The position numbers and the translations under genes were made by a program. From Azotimanducus sp963663145 (GTDB taxonomy: Bacteria; Pseudomonadota; Gammaproteobacteria; Pseudomonadales; Azotimanducaceae), in assembly GCA_963663145.1 (NCBI GenBank), contig OY760134.1, positions 558,001-622,000 on the forward strand: a stretch of 64,000 nt of DNA, in the 5' to 3' direction. This document shows, piece by piece, positions 27,460-36,036 of the stretch; within the stretch, counting starts at the first letter, position 1, and every line of letters starts with the position of its first letter. A model generated the notes under the pieces. The model made no database searches and was not told the origin of the DNA. It saw only the letters and a list, made by a program, of their open reading frames with translations.

Positions 27460-28626
27460 ATGCATCGCATCAAGACCTTCAACCGGATCGCCGCGCGCGG
27501 CTTGGAGAGATTTCCCCAAACTCGTTTCCAAGTGGGAGAGCATATCGAGCAACCTCACGGGATTTTACTTCGCAGCCATAAGCTCGCTTTGGGTGATGCC
27601 AATGCGGACCTGCTGGCGGTGGCCCGTGCCGGTGCAGGCACCAACAACATTCCCGTGGACAGGTTCACCAAACTCGGCATCGTGGTGTTCAATACGCCCG
27701 GCGCGAATGCCAACTCCGTGAAGGAACTGGTAGTGGCGGCGATGCTGCTGGGATCGCGAGACATCGTTGGCGGCATCAAGTTTGTCGATGGCATTCCGAA
27801 GGGTCAGAAAGACCTCCATCAATTGGTCGAATCAAGCAAGAAGACCTACCGGGGCAACGAGATTCAAGGCAGGACACTTGGCGTAGTCGGACTCGGCAAC
27901 GTAGGGTCGAGAGTCGCCCGCGCGGCACTCGATCTTGGTATGGACGTGGTGGGATACGACCCCGCCTTGTCCGTGAGTGCCGCTTGGCGAGTTCCAAGCG
28001 AGGTTGGACAGATGGAGAGCCTGCAAAGCCTGTTTCAGAGGTCCGACTACGTGAGCCTGCATGTGCCGCTCAATGATGGCACGGCGCAAATGGTGAACCG
28101 CAAGACATTGAAACACTTTCGCGAGGGTGCGGTGCTGCTGAATTTTGCCCGCGAGGAAGTCGTCAACGGGGCGGATGCGCGGGACGCATTGATGTCGGGA
28201 AAGCTGCGCTGGTATTTCTCCGATTTTCCTGTGCCGGATTTGCTTGGCCTGCCCAACGTGCATTGCACACCGCACTTGGGTGCCAGCACGGGCGAGGCCG
28301 AAGAGAATTGTGCGGCGATGGCCGCCGATCAGTTAATTGAATTTCTGCGCACCGGCAACATCCGCAATTCGGTGAACTTCCCGGAAGTGTCCTTGGACCC
28401 TTCGCCGGGCTGGCGAATCGCCATCATCAATGCGAATGTGCCGACCATCCTTGGGCAGATCACTTCAGTATTGGCGGAACGCCAAATCAATGTGATCGAC
28501 ATGATTAATAAGAGCCGCGATGCGGTGGCCTATAACCTCATCGACATTGAAGCCGAGCCGGACGAGGACTTGATTGCGCATATAGGCGCGATCGAATCCG
28601 TCATCAATCTGCGCATCATCGAGTAG
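27460..28626 (+). CDS. serA: D-3-phosphoglycerate dehydrogenase (ACT-containing form)
   Basis: First enzyme of serine synthesis. The 388-residue product has a substrate domain (AVARAGAGTNNIPVD), a Rossmann loop (LGVVGLGNVGSRVA), the catalytic arginine segment (LLNFAREEVVNG) and histidine (HCTPHLGASTGEAEEN). A C-terminal ACT domain (NANVPTILGQITSVLAERQI) gives serine feedback control in relatives. Start chosen at the internal ATG, where homology begins. It overlaps the convergent mnmC gene by 11 bases at the 3' end. Confidence 0.92.
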   Translation: MHRIKTFNRIAARGLERFPQTRFQVGEHIEQPHGILLRSHKLALGDANADLLAVARAGAGTNNIPVDRFTKLGIVVFNTPGANANSVKELVVAAMLLGSRDIVGGIKFVDGIPKGQKDLHQLVESSKKTYRGNEIQGRTLGVVGLGNVGSRVARAALDLGMDVVGYDPALSVSAAWRVPSEVGQMESLQSLFQRSDYVSLHVPLNDGTAQMVNRKTLKHFREGAVLLNFAREEVVNGADARDALMSGKLRWYFSDFPVPDLLGLPNVHCTPHLGASTGEAEENCAAMAADQLIEFLRTGNIRNSVNFPEVSLDPSPGWRIAIINANVPTILGQITSVLAERQINVIDMINKSRDAVAYNLIDIEAEPDEDLIAHIGAIESVINLRIIE

Positions 28627-30409
28627 TTCGGATTGTTCTCGCCAGCGCTTGCGTGAGGGGTAGGGGGGTGCCTGAGACCAAGCTCGCTACCAAGTCCGCG
28701 CACAGCGGGGCGAGCAGACTGCCCGCGGAGCCGTGGGCGGTATTGACAAAAAGGCCGGCAGCGAGCTCGCCGGCGATCGGCATGCGGTCCTGATGGTAGG
28801 CGCGCTGTCCGCGCCAAGTGCTTTGATGATTGGGATTGAAGTCTGTCCCCAACGCATTGAACCACTGCTCCGTGCGCTCGAAGTTCTCTGTTGTCGCTTC
28901 TCGACCAGTCAGTGAACGCTGTTCGTAGGTGCTTCCGAACGCGACATGATTCCCTTGAAGCGGCACGGCGAACCCATGTCCGACGAGGGGGGCCGGCTGC
29001 GGATGAGTCGACTTTGCGATTTCTATTTGTCCGGCAACAGAACGTAGGTTGAGGTTTGGCAGCAGTCTGCGGCTGCCCGCGCCCGCGCAGATGATCAGCC
29101 GCTCGAAGTGCTGACTGGCGGCTTGGCGTAACCCGACTTTCCAATATCTGCCCTCGGCGGTGCAGGAAACAACTTCCGCTGGGTGGAGCGTGATTCGTGC
29201 ATGGTTGAGTAACGGCTCAAGGATTTCGTGGCTCACCAGATGGCATTGCGCGTGCCAGAGGCTTCGTTCAATCGCTGAGAAATTCGTGCGCTCGCGAGAC
29301 TCGGCCGGGCCGAGCAGACAAATCGAATCGTCGGCCAGTCGCCAAGTTTCTGCGCTGCGCTCCATGCGACGAATATCCTTTGCCTTGAAAGGTGCCTCCA
29401 AGATGCCTGCGGGCGCGCCCAGCCTGCGATACCAGTCGTTGCTGTAGCCTCTTGCAAGGGCACGCAACTGCATCAGCGGATGCGCAGGGTCGCCGAGACG
29501 AGCATGGGCGAGCGCGATGGGCATGGGCGCACGCCGCATATCGAATAGATGCACTTCTATGCCTCTCAGTGCCAAGAGGTGCGCCGTGAAGACACCAGCG
29601 AAGCCGGCACCGACGATGCAGACCTCTGATATCTGTCGAGAGACGCTTGATGCTTCGTTGCGAAGCACTCCGGCAAGGCTGTGCCGCTTGTGTGGTCGTT
29701 GGTCCACCCGCCACATTTGGAAGCCGACAGATTCAAGCTGTCTGCGCAGCGCCCCGCGTGCCGTGAAGGTAGCGAGCCGGGCGCCGGGTTCGCTATGCCC
29801 TGCCACCTGCTGAAGTAGCGCTTGGTGCCACATCTCTGGATTGCATCCGGGGTCGAATCCGTCAAGTAGCCAAGCGCGGCAACGACCGGTGAAATCCAAG
29901 AGCCCTTCGTGGGCATCACCCAGATAGAGGAGGAGTCGAATCCTGCCATTTGCCAGGTGGCGACTGTGCCAACCGCGCAGCAGATGGGGCCAGCACGCGA
30001 TGAGTTCGTCGGCCAGCGCCAAGGGTGGGGTGTGGCTATTGGCAATCCGTGCGAGATCGGAACGCGCGAGCGGGTGCTTTTCAAAGGCGATATAGTCGAG
30101 GCAGGCGCATTGCGGGGCGCTGTTGACAAAGGCTTCACAAACGGCAAGAAAGTTGAGTCCGGTGCCAAATCCCAATTCGCCGATTGACACACTGGCATGC
30201 GAAGATTCGCGGAACATGGCTTCAAGCCGCATCGGCTCAATAAAGACCCGGTGAGATTCGTTTCGCCCGTCGCGCGCAAAGAAAATGTCTCCGTAATCGA
30301 GCGAGCGGGGTTGACCCTTTTCGACTCGGATGCGCGCGGGAGAGAGGATCAAAGATGAATTCAGGGAAGAGCGTGCCTCGAGTTGCCCCAACTCCGTACT
30401 CCAAGTCAA
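28616..30409 (-). CDS. mnmC: Bifunctional tRNA 5-methylaminomethyl-2-thiouridine synthase MnmC
   Basis: MnmC finishes the mnm5s2U34 wobble base. The N-terminal methyltransferase (DUF752-type) shows GELGFGTGLNFLAVCEAF and LLDGFDPGCNPEMW. The C-terminal FAD oxidase shows VCIVGAGFAGVFTAHLLALR and, near the end, MPIAGELAAGLFVNTAHGSAG. At 597 residues it is near the normal length (about 650-670). The start is TTG 30409, which overlaps the TGA of the preceding gene (TTGA), implying translational coupling. Confidence 0.93.
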   Translation of the reverse strand: MTWSTELGQLEARSSLNSSLILSPARIRVEKGQPRSLDYGDIFFARDGRNESHRVFIEPMRLEAMFRESSHASVSIGELGFGTGLNFLAVCEAFVNSAPQCACLDYIAFEKHPLARSDLARIANSHTPPLALADELIACWPHLLRGWHSRHLANGRIRLLLYLGDAHEGLLDFTGRCRAWLLDGFDPGCNPEMWHQALLQQVAGHSEPGARLATFTARGALRRQLESVGFQMWRVDQRPHKRHSLAGVLRNEASSVSRQISEVCIVGAGFAGVFTAHLLALRGIEVHLFDMRRAPMPIALAHARLGDPAHPLMQLRALARGYSNDWYRRLGAPAGILEAPFKAKDIRRMERSAETWRLADDSICLLGPAESRERTNFSAIERSLWHAQCHLVSHEILEPLLNHARITLHPAEVVSCTAEGRYWKVGLRQAASQHFERLIICAGAGSRRLLPNLNLRSVAGQIEIAKSTHPQPAPLVGHGFAVPLQGNHVAFGSTYEQRSLTGREATTENFERTEQWFNALGTDFNPNHQSTWRGQRAYHQDRMPIAGELAAGLFVNTAHGSAGSLLAPLCADLVASLVSGTPLPLTQALARTIRTTR

Positions 30410-31374
30410 GAAAGCTCGGCAATATGTTCGGCAGGACTTGGATAGCGCTCTGCCAGTTCGCTTACAACTTCAAAGAACTGCTTGCGCACTTCGGCGATGA
30501 TTTCTGCGACTGGGCGCACAGCGTCTATGCGTCCACAGACCTGTCCTGAGAGAGGAATGGCGGCTTCCATGTCGCCTCCGAAGTAGAGTTCGAGGGTCGT
30601 GCCGAATTGCCCCATGGCATTGATTTCGGGGTTTTGCTCAAGCTGCGTCGTCCGTTCGGTTCGAAGTGCCCTAAGTGCCGGGGAGTGCTCTCGATTCAGA
30701 AACACGGTGTCGGTCTCCTTGGCGCCGACCACGGCATCTTTCCAGTTTTGGTGAACCGGGGATTCGGCTGAGGACATCATGCGTGTCCCCATCTGAATGC
30801 CTTCGGCGCCGAGCGCAAAGGCTGCCGCCATGCTTGCGCCGTCGACGAATCCGCCCGCAGCGATGATCGGGACATCCACACGCGAACGCACCAGCGGCAA
30901 GAGCACCATGGTCGCGACTTCTCGTGGATTCTTGAAGCCGCCGCCTTCGCCGCCCTCGACAACGAGTCCGTCTACCCCGCAGTTGACCGCCTTGAGTGCC
31001 GCCGAGAGGCTCGGTACCACGTGAAAGACGGTGAGGCCCGCGGACTTGAGTTGTTCGGTGTAGCGTTCGGGGCTTCCCGCAGATGTCGTGACAAATTTCA
31101 CGCCTTGGTCGATCACGAAATCGACGATGATGCTCGGGTCGCGCACGAAGGCCTGCGCGATGTTCACACCGAAGGGTTTGTCGGTCAGGGTTCGCATGAT
31201 GCGGATTTCTTCGCGGATCTTGTCGAGTTCGCCCGAGGAGGTCTCGATGATGCCCATGGCGCCGGCATTGGACACTGCGGAAGCAAGCTGTGAGCGGGCA
31301 ATCCAGCCCATGGGGGCTTGGATGATCGGAATTTCGACACCGAGCATTTCGGTGATGCGGTTGGGGAATTGCAT
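30406..31374 (-). CDS. Nitronate monooxygenase / FabK-like FMN oxidoreductase
   Basis: This 322-residue FMN-dependent TIM barrel of the 2-nitropropane dioxygenase family shows PIIQAPMGWIARSQLASAVS, DGLVVEGGEGGGFKNPR and PIIAAGGFVDGASMAAAFAL, then GAEGIQMGTRMM (FMN phosphate site). The same fold includes enoyl-ACP reductase II, so nitronate oxidation is not certain. ATG start. It lies between a small membrane protein gene (seven bases upstream) and mnmC (overlapping) in one leftward transcript. Confidence 0.88.
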   Translation of the reverse strand: MQFPNRITEMLGVEIPIIQAPMGWIARSQLASAVSNAGAMGIIETSSGELDKIREEIRIMRTLTDKPFGVNIAQAFVRDPSIIVDFVIDQGVKFVTTSAGSPERYTEQLKSAGLTVFHVVPSLSAALKAVNCGVDGLVVEGGEGGGFKNPREVATMVLLPLVRSRVDVPIIAAGGFVDGASMAAAFALGAEGIQMGTRMMSSAESPVHQNWKDAVVGAKETDTVFLNREHSPALRALRTERTTQLEQNPEINAMGQFGTTLELYFGGDMEAAIPLSGQVCGRIDAVRPVAEIIAEVRKQFFEVVSELAERYPSPAEHIAELS

Positions 31375-31381
31375 GGGGGGC

Positions 31382-31660
31382 CTAGTGTCCGCTTGCAGGC
31401 AAAGTGGTCGCCAAGATTCCTGGAAGCGTTACGCAAATTGCGAATGTCCCGCCGATGGTTGCTAATAGTAGCTTAGTGACCAGTGCTTCGAGGTCTGTGA
31501 GTCTCTCCTTGACCTCGGCGAGTTCCTCCATGAGGCCGCTCCGCGAATCGTCCACCACGCGTCCGATGAACTCGAACAGCGCCTGCGTCTGCTCATCGCT
31601 AAATTCGCTTGTCGTCAGTTCGGCGATCATTGAAGGGTATTCGTGAAGATCCGCCACCAT
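31382..31660 (-). CDS. Small coiled-coil protein with C-terminal membrane helix
   Basis: This 92-residue protein has a helical N-half, a probable coiled coil (SGLMEELAEVKERLTDLEAL) and a single transmembrane helix (LLLATIGGTFAICVTLPGIL). It resembles small coiled-coil/TM proteins in general layout but I cannot name a family. The gene is seven bases upstream of the oxidoreductase gene and reads in the same direction. Met11 (MIAELTTSEF) is a possible alternative start. Confidence 0.6.
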   Translation of the reverse strand: MVADLHEYPSMIAELTTSEFSDEQTQALFEFIGRVVDDSRSGLMEELAEVKERLTDLEALVTKLLLATIGGTFAICVTLPGILATTLPASGH

Positions 31661-31955
31661 CAGTATACGCCGTTTCGTGCCTTTAAGTGAACGTCAAGCT
31701 TGTCGCACAGCAATTCCCGCTAGTGGGTTGTAGCGATTGAACGGGGACGAGAAAGCGTTTCGATCACGGCTTCAGGAACTGGGCGGGGAGGGGAGGCTCG
31801 CCGACGGGAGCCGGATTGGTGGTTTCGCCACGCTGTCTCGCTGAAGAACCAACTCGTCGCACAGCCGGCCGCGGCGGTGCGGGGTCAGTAGCTGTCGAGG
31901 GGTTCCAGCATCCCCTTGGCGCGCCCGAACGCGATGGCCCGAAAGGGATGGTAGC

Positions 31956-32029
31956 GAAAGGGACACCCACCCGCCTGCAAGGCGGGTGGGTGTCCCTTTC
32001 CCCCCCTTTCGCCGGTGGGTGTCCCTTTC
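31956..32029. repeat. REP-like palindrome pair (REPIN-like) plus third copy
   Basis: A perfect 20-bp inverted repeat (arms 31956-31975 and 31981-32000, loop TGCAA) is built from two head-to-head copies of GGTGGGTGTCCCTTTC. A third copy lies at 32014-32029. The same unit recurs on the other side of the RAYT gene. The stretch 31661-32158 otherwise contains no convincing gene; its many ORFs are GC-rich, low-complexity frames. Confidence 0.85.
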
Positions 32030-32158
32030 GCCCCGTCGGCAAGTAACAAAATCAAGTTGTTGGATGAAGGCCGCGGCGTCGCGAAGGGTTCGATGGGTCG
32101 AACGGAGGGCACACGCTCCGCCCGGGCGGCGGAGGCGCGGCCCGGTACTTCGTGGTCC

Positions 32159-33124
32159 TCAGCAGCCGGCCGCGGCCTCCCCGGTCCCGGCCGGCCGCCG
32201 CTCCCGTCCGGCGGGCGGCACGTCCCCGCGGCCCTCCCTGCGGCCCCAGCGCCGGTCGTAGCGCCGCACCAGCCTCAGGAACCCCTCCGGGTCGTCCATG
32301 CCCGCCGGCGCGCCCAACGCCGCCGGGTTGCGGCCCGCCCGCCGCTCCAGCCCGCTCCGCGCCGTCCAGTCCAGATGCTCCAGGTAGGTCGACAGCCTCA
32401 CCTCCAGCGACGTCGGCGGGGCCGTGAACACCCGCCCGGCCCCGGCGTCCAGCCTCATCGGCGCCAGCGCCTCTTCGAGCTTCCCCGCCTCGCGACGCGA
32501 CTCCTCCACCCGCCGCCGCGCCGACGTGCGCTCCCCCGCCTCCGCCACACCCGACGTCGCCCCCGCGCGCAGCGGGTTCAGGTCCACGTAGGTCATGCAC
32601 GCGTGCACCGCCTTCAGGTCCCTGAGCGGCTTCGAACTGTGGAACCTTCCCTCCCAGAACCGCCCGGTGCAGTCGTCCTCCCGGTTCGCGCGCCTCGCGA
32701 CGTGCTCGTTCAGGCACCTCATGAACCAGGACAGGTCCGCCAGCCGCGCGCGCAGCACGGCCAGCCTCTCCGGGTCCGACAGCAGCGCCGCCACCGCCGT
32801 CTCCAGGTGCTCCGCCCTCCCCGGCGGGAACACCGACGGCCACCGCCGCGCCACCTCCCCGTCGGTCAGCGCGAGCGCGTCGCGCGGCCGGTACTCCAGC
32901 GCGAGGTGGCAGTGGTTGGACATCATCGCGTAGCCGTACACCCGCACCGTGAAGACCTCCGAGAGCGTCAGCAGGCGCTCCTCGAGCCAGCCCTTCCGGT
33001 GCGAGAAGTCGACCCCGGAGTCCGCGTCCTTCCCGCACAGCCACGCCCGGCGCACGCAGCGCGACACCACGTGGTGCCACCCCCCGTTCTCGCGGTCGAT
33101 CAGTTGGGATCTCGGAAGCGTCAT
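32159..33124 (-). CDS. REP-associated tyrosine transposase (RAYT, Y1/IS200-like)
   Basis: RAYTs are single-copy relatives of IS200 transposases that mobilise REP palindromes. The product (321 residues from ATG 33124) has WHHVVSRCVRRAWLC, the HUH metal motif in YAMMSNHCHLALEY (H71, H73), and the catalytic-tyrosine helix ACMTYVDLNPLRAG. GRFWEGRFHSSKPL is also typical. The region is far richer in G+C than its neighbours, with nearly every third position G or C, so recent transfer is likely. Palindromic repeats flank it on both sides. Met codons at 33190 and 33133 are possible but lie before the homology. Confidence 0.88.
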   Translation of the reverse strand: MTLPRSQLIDRENGGWHHVVSRCVRRAWLCGKDADSGVDFSHRKGWLEERLLTLSEVFTVRVYGYAMMSNHCHLALEYRPRDALALTDGEVARRWPSVFPPGRAEHLETAVAALLSDPERLAVLRARLADLSWFMRCLNEHVARRANREDDCTGRFWEGRFHSSKPLRDLKAVHACMTYVDLNPLRAGATSGVAEAGERTSARRRVEESRREAGKLEEALAPMRLDAGAGRVFTAPPTSLEVRLSTYLEHLDWTARSGLERRAGRNPAALGAPAGMDDPEGFLRLVRRYDRRWGRREGRGDVPPAGRERRPAGTGEAAAGC

Positions 33125-33298
33125 GCCCCCCATTGTCCTACATGCCGCAAGCGGCGGACAGTGCCGAACCCCGCGTCCCTTGTGAGACATTTCAGCGAGT
33201 TTGCGTGAGCCTGAGTCGTTTTTCCGCCTTTTTCCGCATCGCCGTCAGAAATTAACCCCTTTCGCGCCCCCCGGCCGCGCAAGTGTTGTGCAGGACGG

Positions 33299-33377
33299 GG
33301 GGTGTCCCCTTGGGGTGTCCCCTTGGGGTGCCCGGTGGGTGTCCCTTTCTGGCCCCAGCACGGTGGGTTTCCCTTTC
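33299..33377. repeat. REP-like repeats downstream flank of the RAYT island
   Basis: GGGGTGTCCCCTT occurs twice in tandem (33299-33311, 33312-33324), followed by GGGGTGCCC. Then come GGTGGGTGTCCCTTTC (33334-33349) and a one-mismatch copy GGTGGGTTTCCCTTTC (33362-33377), the same unit and orientation as at 32014-32029. The gap 33125-33527 otherwise shows only a tandem TTTTTCCGC pair (33219-33237) and the upstream region of the Rieske gene. Confidence 0.8.
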
Positions 33378-33527
33378 TAGCTATTGAGCCTCACCTCGGA
33401 GGACCTCCAAGCGTTCTCTCAGCGCACCAGACAACCCCCCTGTCAAAAACCCACATTGACAGGCGAAGCAGACAATTGAATAGTGGTAGATTCGTCATCA
33501 AACCCTCGCCGAAGGTGAACAGTCGCC

Positions 33528-34775
33528 ATGAATGAAGGGCATGCAGAACCTGACAGCTTGGACCACATGCACAAAATGGTCCAAACCCAACGCCAAACCC
33601 CCGGCGTCGCCATGCATCCCTACTTCTACCAATCCCAAATCACCTTCGAAATCGAACTCAACCAAATCCTCTTCAAGTCCTGGCTCTACGCCGGCCACGA
33701 CAGCCAGATCCCGCAGCCGGGCGATTTCATGCAGTATCGGCTCGGACGCGATGCCATCATCATTTGCCGCGATCTTGACGGCAAGCTGCACGCGCTTGCA
33801 AATACCTGCCGGCACCGAGGCGCACGAGTCTGCGAAGATCAATCAGGCGCCTGCGAAGTCTTCACCTGTCCCTACCATGGGTGGGTCTACAACCTCGACG
33901 GCTCCTTACGATTTGCGCGGGAGATGGATGAAAGCCACGTCTTCGACCCATCATTGCGCGGCCTCAAGCAAATTCGATTGCTCGAGTTTGAAGGGCTGAT
34001 CTTCATCAACTGCGATCCCGACGCCGAGGATTTCCAAGCCGACCTCTCGACCATAACGCCGATGCTCAAGAGTTACGATCTGCCAAACGCCGAGGTCGCC
34101 GCAAGCCACACTTACACCATTGAAGCCAACTGGAAGCTCGCCCTCGAAAATTACGTCGAGTGCTATCACTGCGCGACCCTGCATCCAGCCTACGCCAAGC
34201 TGCACACCCTGAGCGAACCCCACGAGCACGTCAAGGACATCAACCATGCCATGCTCGCCCGCACCGAACGCGAAACCGGCCTCGCGGAACTCACCGGCGA
34301 TGCTTCTTCTTTCTACCAACAAGCCCACTGTGAAGGTGGAGGCGTCTACTACTCAAGATACGCCCTCTACGACGGCTATGTCACTGGCAGTAAAGATGGC
34401 ACCCCGCTCGCCCCACTCATGGGCCGCTACAAAGGCTACGACGGCGGTGCCGGCGACTTTGGCTTGGGGCCCCTGTGCTTCATGCTCGGCTATCCGGATC
34501 ATTGTGTGCTCTACAGGTTCACGCCCAGAGCGATGGCCTCGACAGACATGGACGTAGTCTGGCTCGTCAGGGGAGATGCGGTCGAAGGCCAAGACTACAA
34601 TACGAATGAACTGACTTGGCTTTGGCATCAGACGACGCTCGAAGACATGCGCATCGTCCGCCAAACGGCCGAAGGAGTGAACTCCCATTTCTTCGAACCC
34701 GGCCGCTTCCACCCCGAACTCGAGTCCTTCGCCCTCGAATTCATCGACTGGTATCTAGACCGCCTCGTTCAATAG
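33528..34775 (+). CDS. Rieske ring-hydroxylating-type oxygenase alpha subunit (GbcA-like)
   Basis: This 415-residue protein has a Rieske [2Fe-2S] motif (CRHRGARVC, then CPYHGWVYNLDG) and the mononuclear iron site helix (ENYVECYHCATLHP). The E-C-Y-H-C form and overall length resemble glycine betaine and stachydrine demethylases (GbcA and relatives) more than aromatic dioxygenases. The ATG follows AAGGTG. No partner reductase is adjacent. The nearby amine-catabolism genes fit N-demethylation of a quaternary amine, but substrate is inferred. Confidence 0.85.
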   Translation: MNEGHAEPDSLDHMHKMVQTQRQTPGVAMHPYFYQSQITFEIELNQILFKSWLYAGHDSQIPQPGDFMQYRLGRDAIIICRDLDGKLHALANTCRHRGARVCEDQSGACEVFTCPYHGWVYNLDGSLRFAREMDESHVFDPSLRGLKQIRLLEFEGLIFINCDPDAEDFQADLSTITPMLKSYDLPNAEVAASHTYTIEANWKLALENYVECYHCATLHPAYAKLHTLSEPHEHVKDINHAMLARTERETGLAELTGDASSFYQQAHCEGGGVYYSRYALYDGYVTGSKDGTPLAPLMGRYKGYDGGAGDFGLGPLCFMLGYPDHCVLYRFTPRAMASTDMDVVWLVRGDAVEGQDYNTNELTWLWHQTTLEDMRIVRQTAEGVNSHFFEPGRFHPELESFALEFIDWYLDRLVQ

Positions 34776-35133
34776 ACGCATCACTCAAACGATCCAACCT
34801 GCGCAACCTCGTCGACAGCGCATAGCCGAGCACCGCCAAGCCCCCCCAAATCCAGCCAGCACCTATGAAGGCAAACACAACCAGTTGCAACGCGCTGCAC
34901 ACCAGCAGTACGCGCTTTCGCGAATAATGGTCCAGCACCCATCCGGTGAAGGGCAACAGCAGCAACATGGGCAGCAACTGCATCAGCCCCACGAGCGCCA
35001 GATCAAAGGGGTCACGCGTCGCTTGGTAGAGGTGCCAGCCTATGGCGACTGACAGGATCGTAGAGCCAAGCGTTCCGCAAACGCGGATCAAAAGAAAGCT
35101 GATAAAAGCCCTGTTAGTAGGTAACGCTCGCAT
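34741..35133 (-). pseudogene. Truncated MFS transporter (N-terminal fragment)
   Basis: The first ~105 residues match the start of a 12-helix MFS exporter of the EntS type (LLIRVCGTLGSTILSVAIGW, LPFTGWVLDHYSRKRVLLVC, the loop-2/3 motif). Only about four helices remain. The frame then runs antisense into the last codons of the Rieske gene and stops. The remaining two-thirds of the transporter are missing, so this is a deletion remnant. Confidence 0.75.
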
Positions 35134-35169
35134 TGCGGGTGAGCCCCGCCCCCGGTTCAGTCCTCCTCC

Positions 35170-35961
35170 TCAAGCGTCGTACCAACGATCATCCGGATCA
35201 CCCGGATACACCCCAAGATACTCTCCATGCGCCTGATAACCCATCAACCTTCGAACCTTCTCGGGGTAGCTGTCCGCAATCTCCCGTGGAACCGAAAGAT
35301 ACTGGTTTTCTTCCTGACGCAGCCAGCCCAACGCATAGGTATTGATCAAACCGGTGCGCGCGGCAATGTCGCGATTCGCCCCGCCGCCATGATAGGTCGA
35401 GCCGTAGTAGAGCAGCAGCGCTCCCTTGGGCATCACCGCCTCCACCGCGTCATCCTCCCCGTGGGACTCGACATGCCCGGTCCAATGGCTTCCCGGCACG
35501 ATCCGCGTCGCGCCATTGACACTGGTGAAATCGTCAAAGGGCCACATGGCGCCAAACTGATACTCCACATCCGGTGTGCGAAACGGATAGAAATCATCGT
35601 CCCTATGCAACACCTGCTGCGCTTCACCCGGCAATATCTCTATGGCGGTCGCGCTTCCGAGCCGATAGCACGAACAGTGCCGCAAGAGCAAGGCATCGGC
35701 GATCGACAACACGTAAGGATGCGCGATCAATTCGGCGGATGTGCGCGAGAGCGCGAGGATGGCACCCAAACGCAGGGTTTTGTACCCATTAAAATCGTTC
35801 TGAAATTTGGCCCCCTCGATCTCAAAATGGGGCCGAAGCTCATCGCGCACCCGATCAAGCACCGCATCGCTCGCGAGTCCTTCAACGATCACGCCTCCGT
35901 CGCGCGCCAGCGCCTCAAGGACAATCTCCTCCGAAGTCTCAGGACGAAAGCTTTGTAACAT
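35170..35961 (-). CDS. Phytanoyl-CoA dioxygenase (PhyH) family protein
   Basis: This 263-residue Fe(II)/2-oxoglutarate oxygenase has the H-x-D metal pair in VLHRDDDFYPFR and the distal histidine in YYGSTYHGGGANRD, followed by a candidate 2OG arginine (ARTGLINTY). Tandem ATGATG (35964/35961) follows AGGAGGG, and the second ATG has the better spacing. Relatives hydroxylate diverse small molecules such as ectoine or quinolones. Substrate unknown. Faces the Rieske gene across the MFS remnant. Confidence 0.82.
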   Translation of the reverse strand: MLQSFRPETSEEIVLEALARDGGVIVEGLASDAVLDRVRDELRPHFEIEGAKFQNDFNGYKTLRLGAILALSRTSAELIAHPYVLSIADALLLRHCSCYRLGSATAIEILPGEAQQVLHRDDDFYPFRTPDVEYQFGAMWPFDDFTSVNGATRIVPGSHWTGHVESHGEDDAVEAVMPKGALLLYYGSTYHGGGANRDIAARTGLINTYALGWLRQEENQYLSVPREIADSYPEKVRRLMGYQAHGEYLGVYPGDPDDRWYDA

Positions 35962-36036
35962 CATCCCTCCTAAGCCTGCATCAAACCGCTTCATTTGGCT
36001 GCTGTCAACTCAACAGGCGCCGCCCACATTGGCCCC

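Noticed and set aside
32015..33208. Long plus-strand ORF (397 codons) opposite the RAYT gene, and a second minus-frame ORF at 32052-33080
   Set aside because: They are Arg/Pro/Gly/Ala-rich frames created by very high GC; the RAYT frame on the minus strand has clear family motifs.
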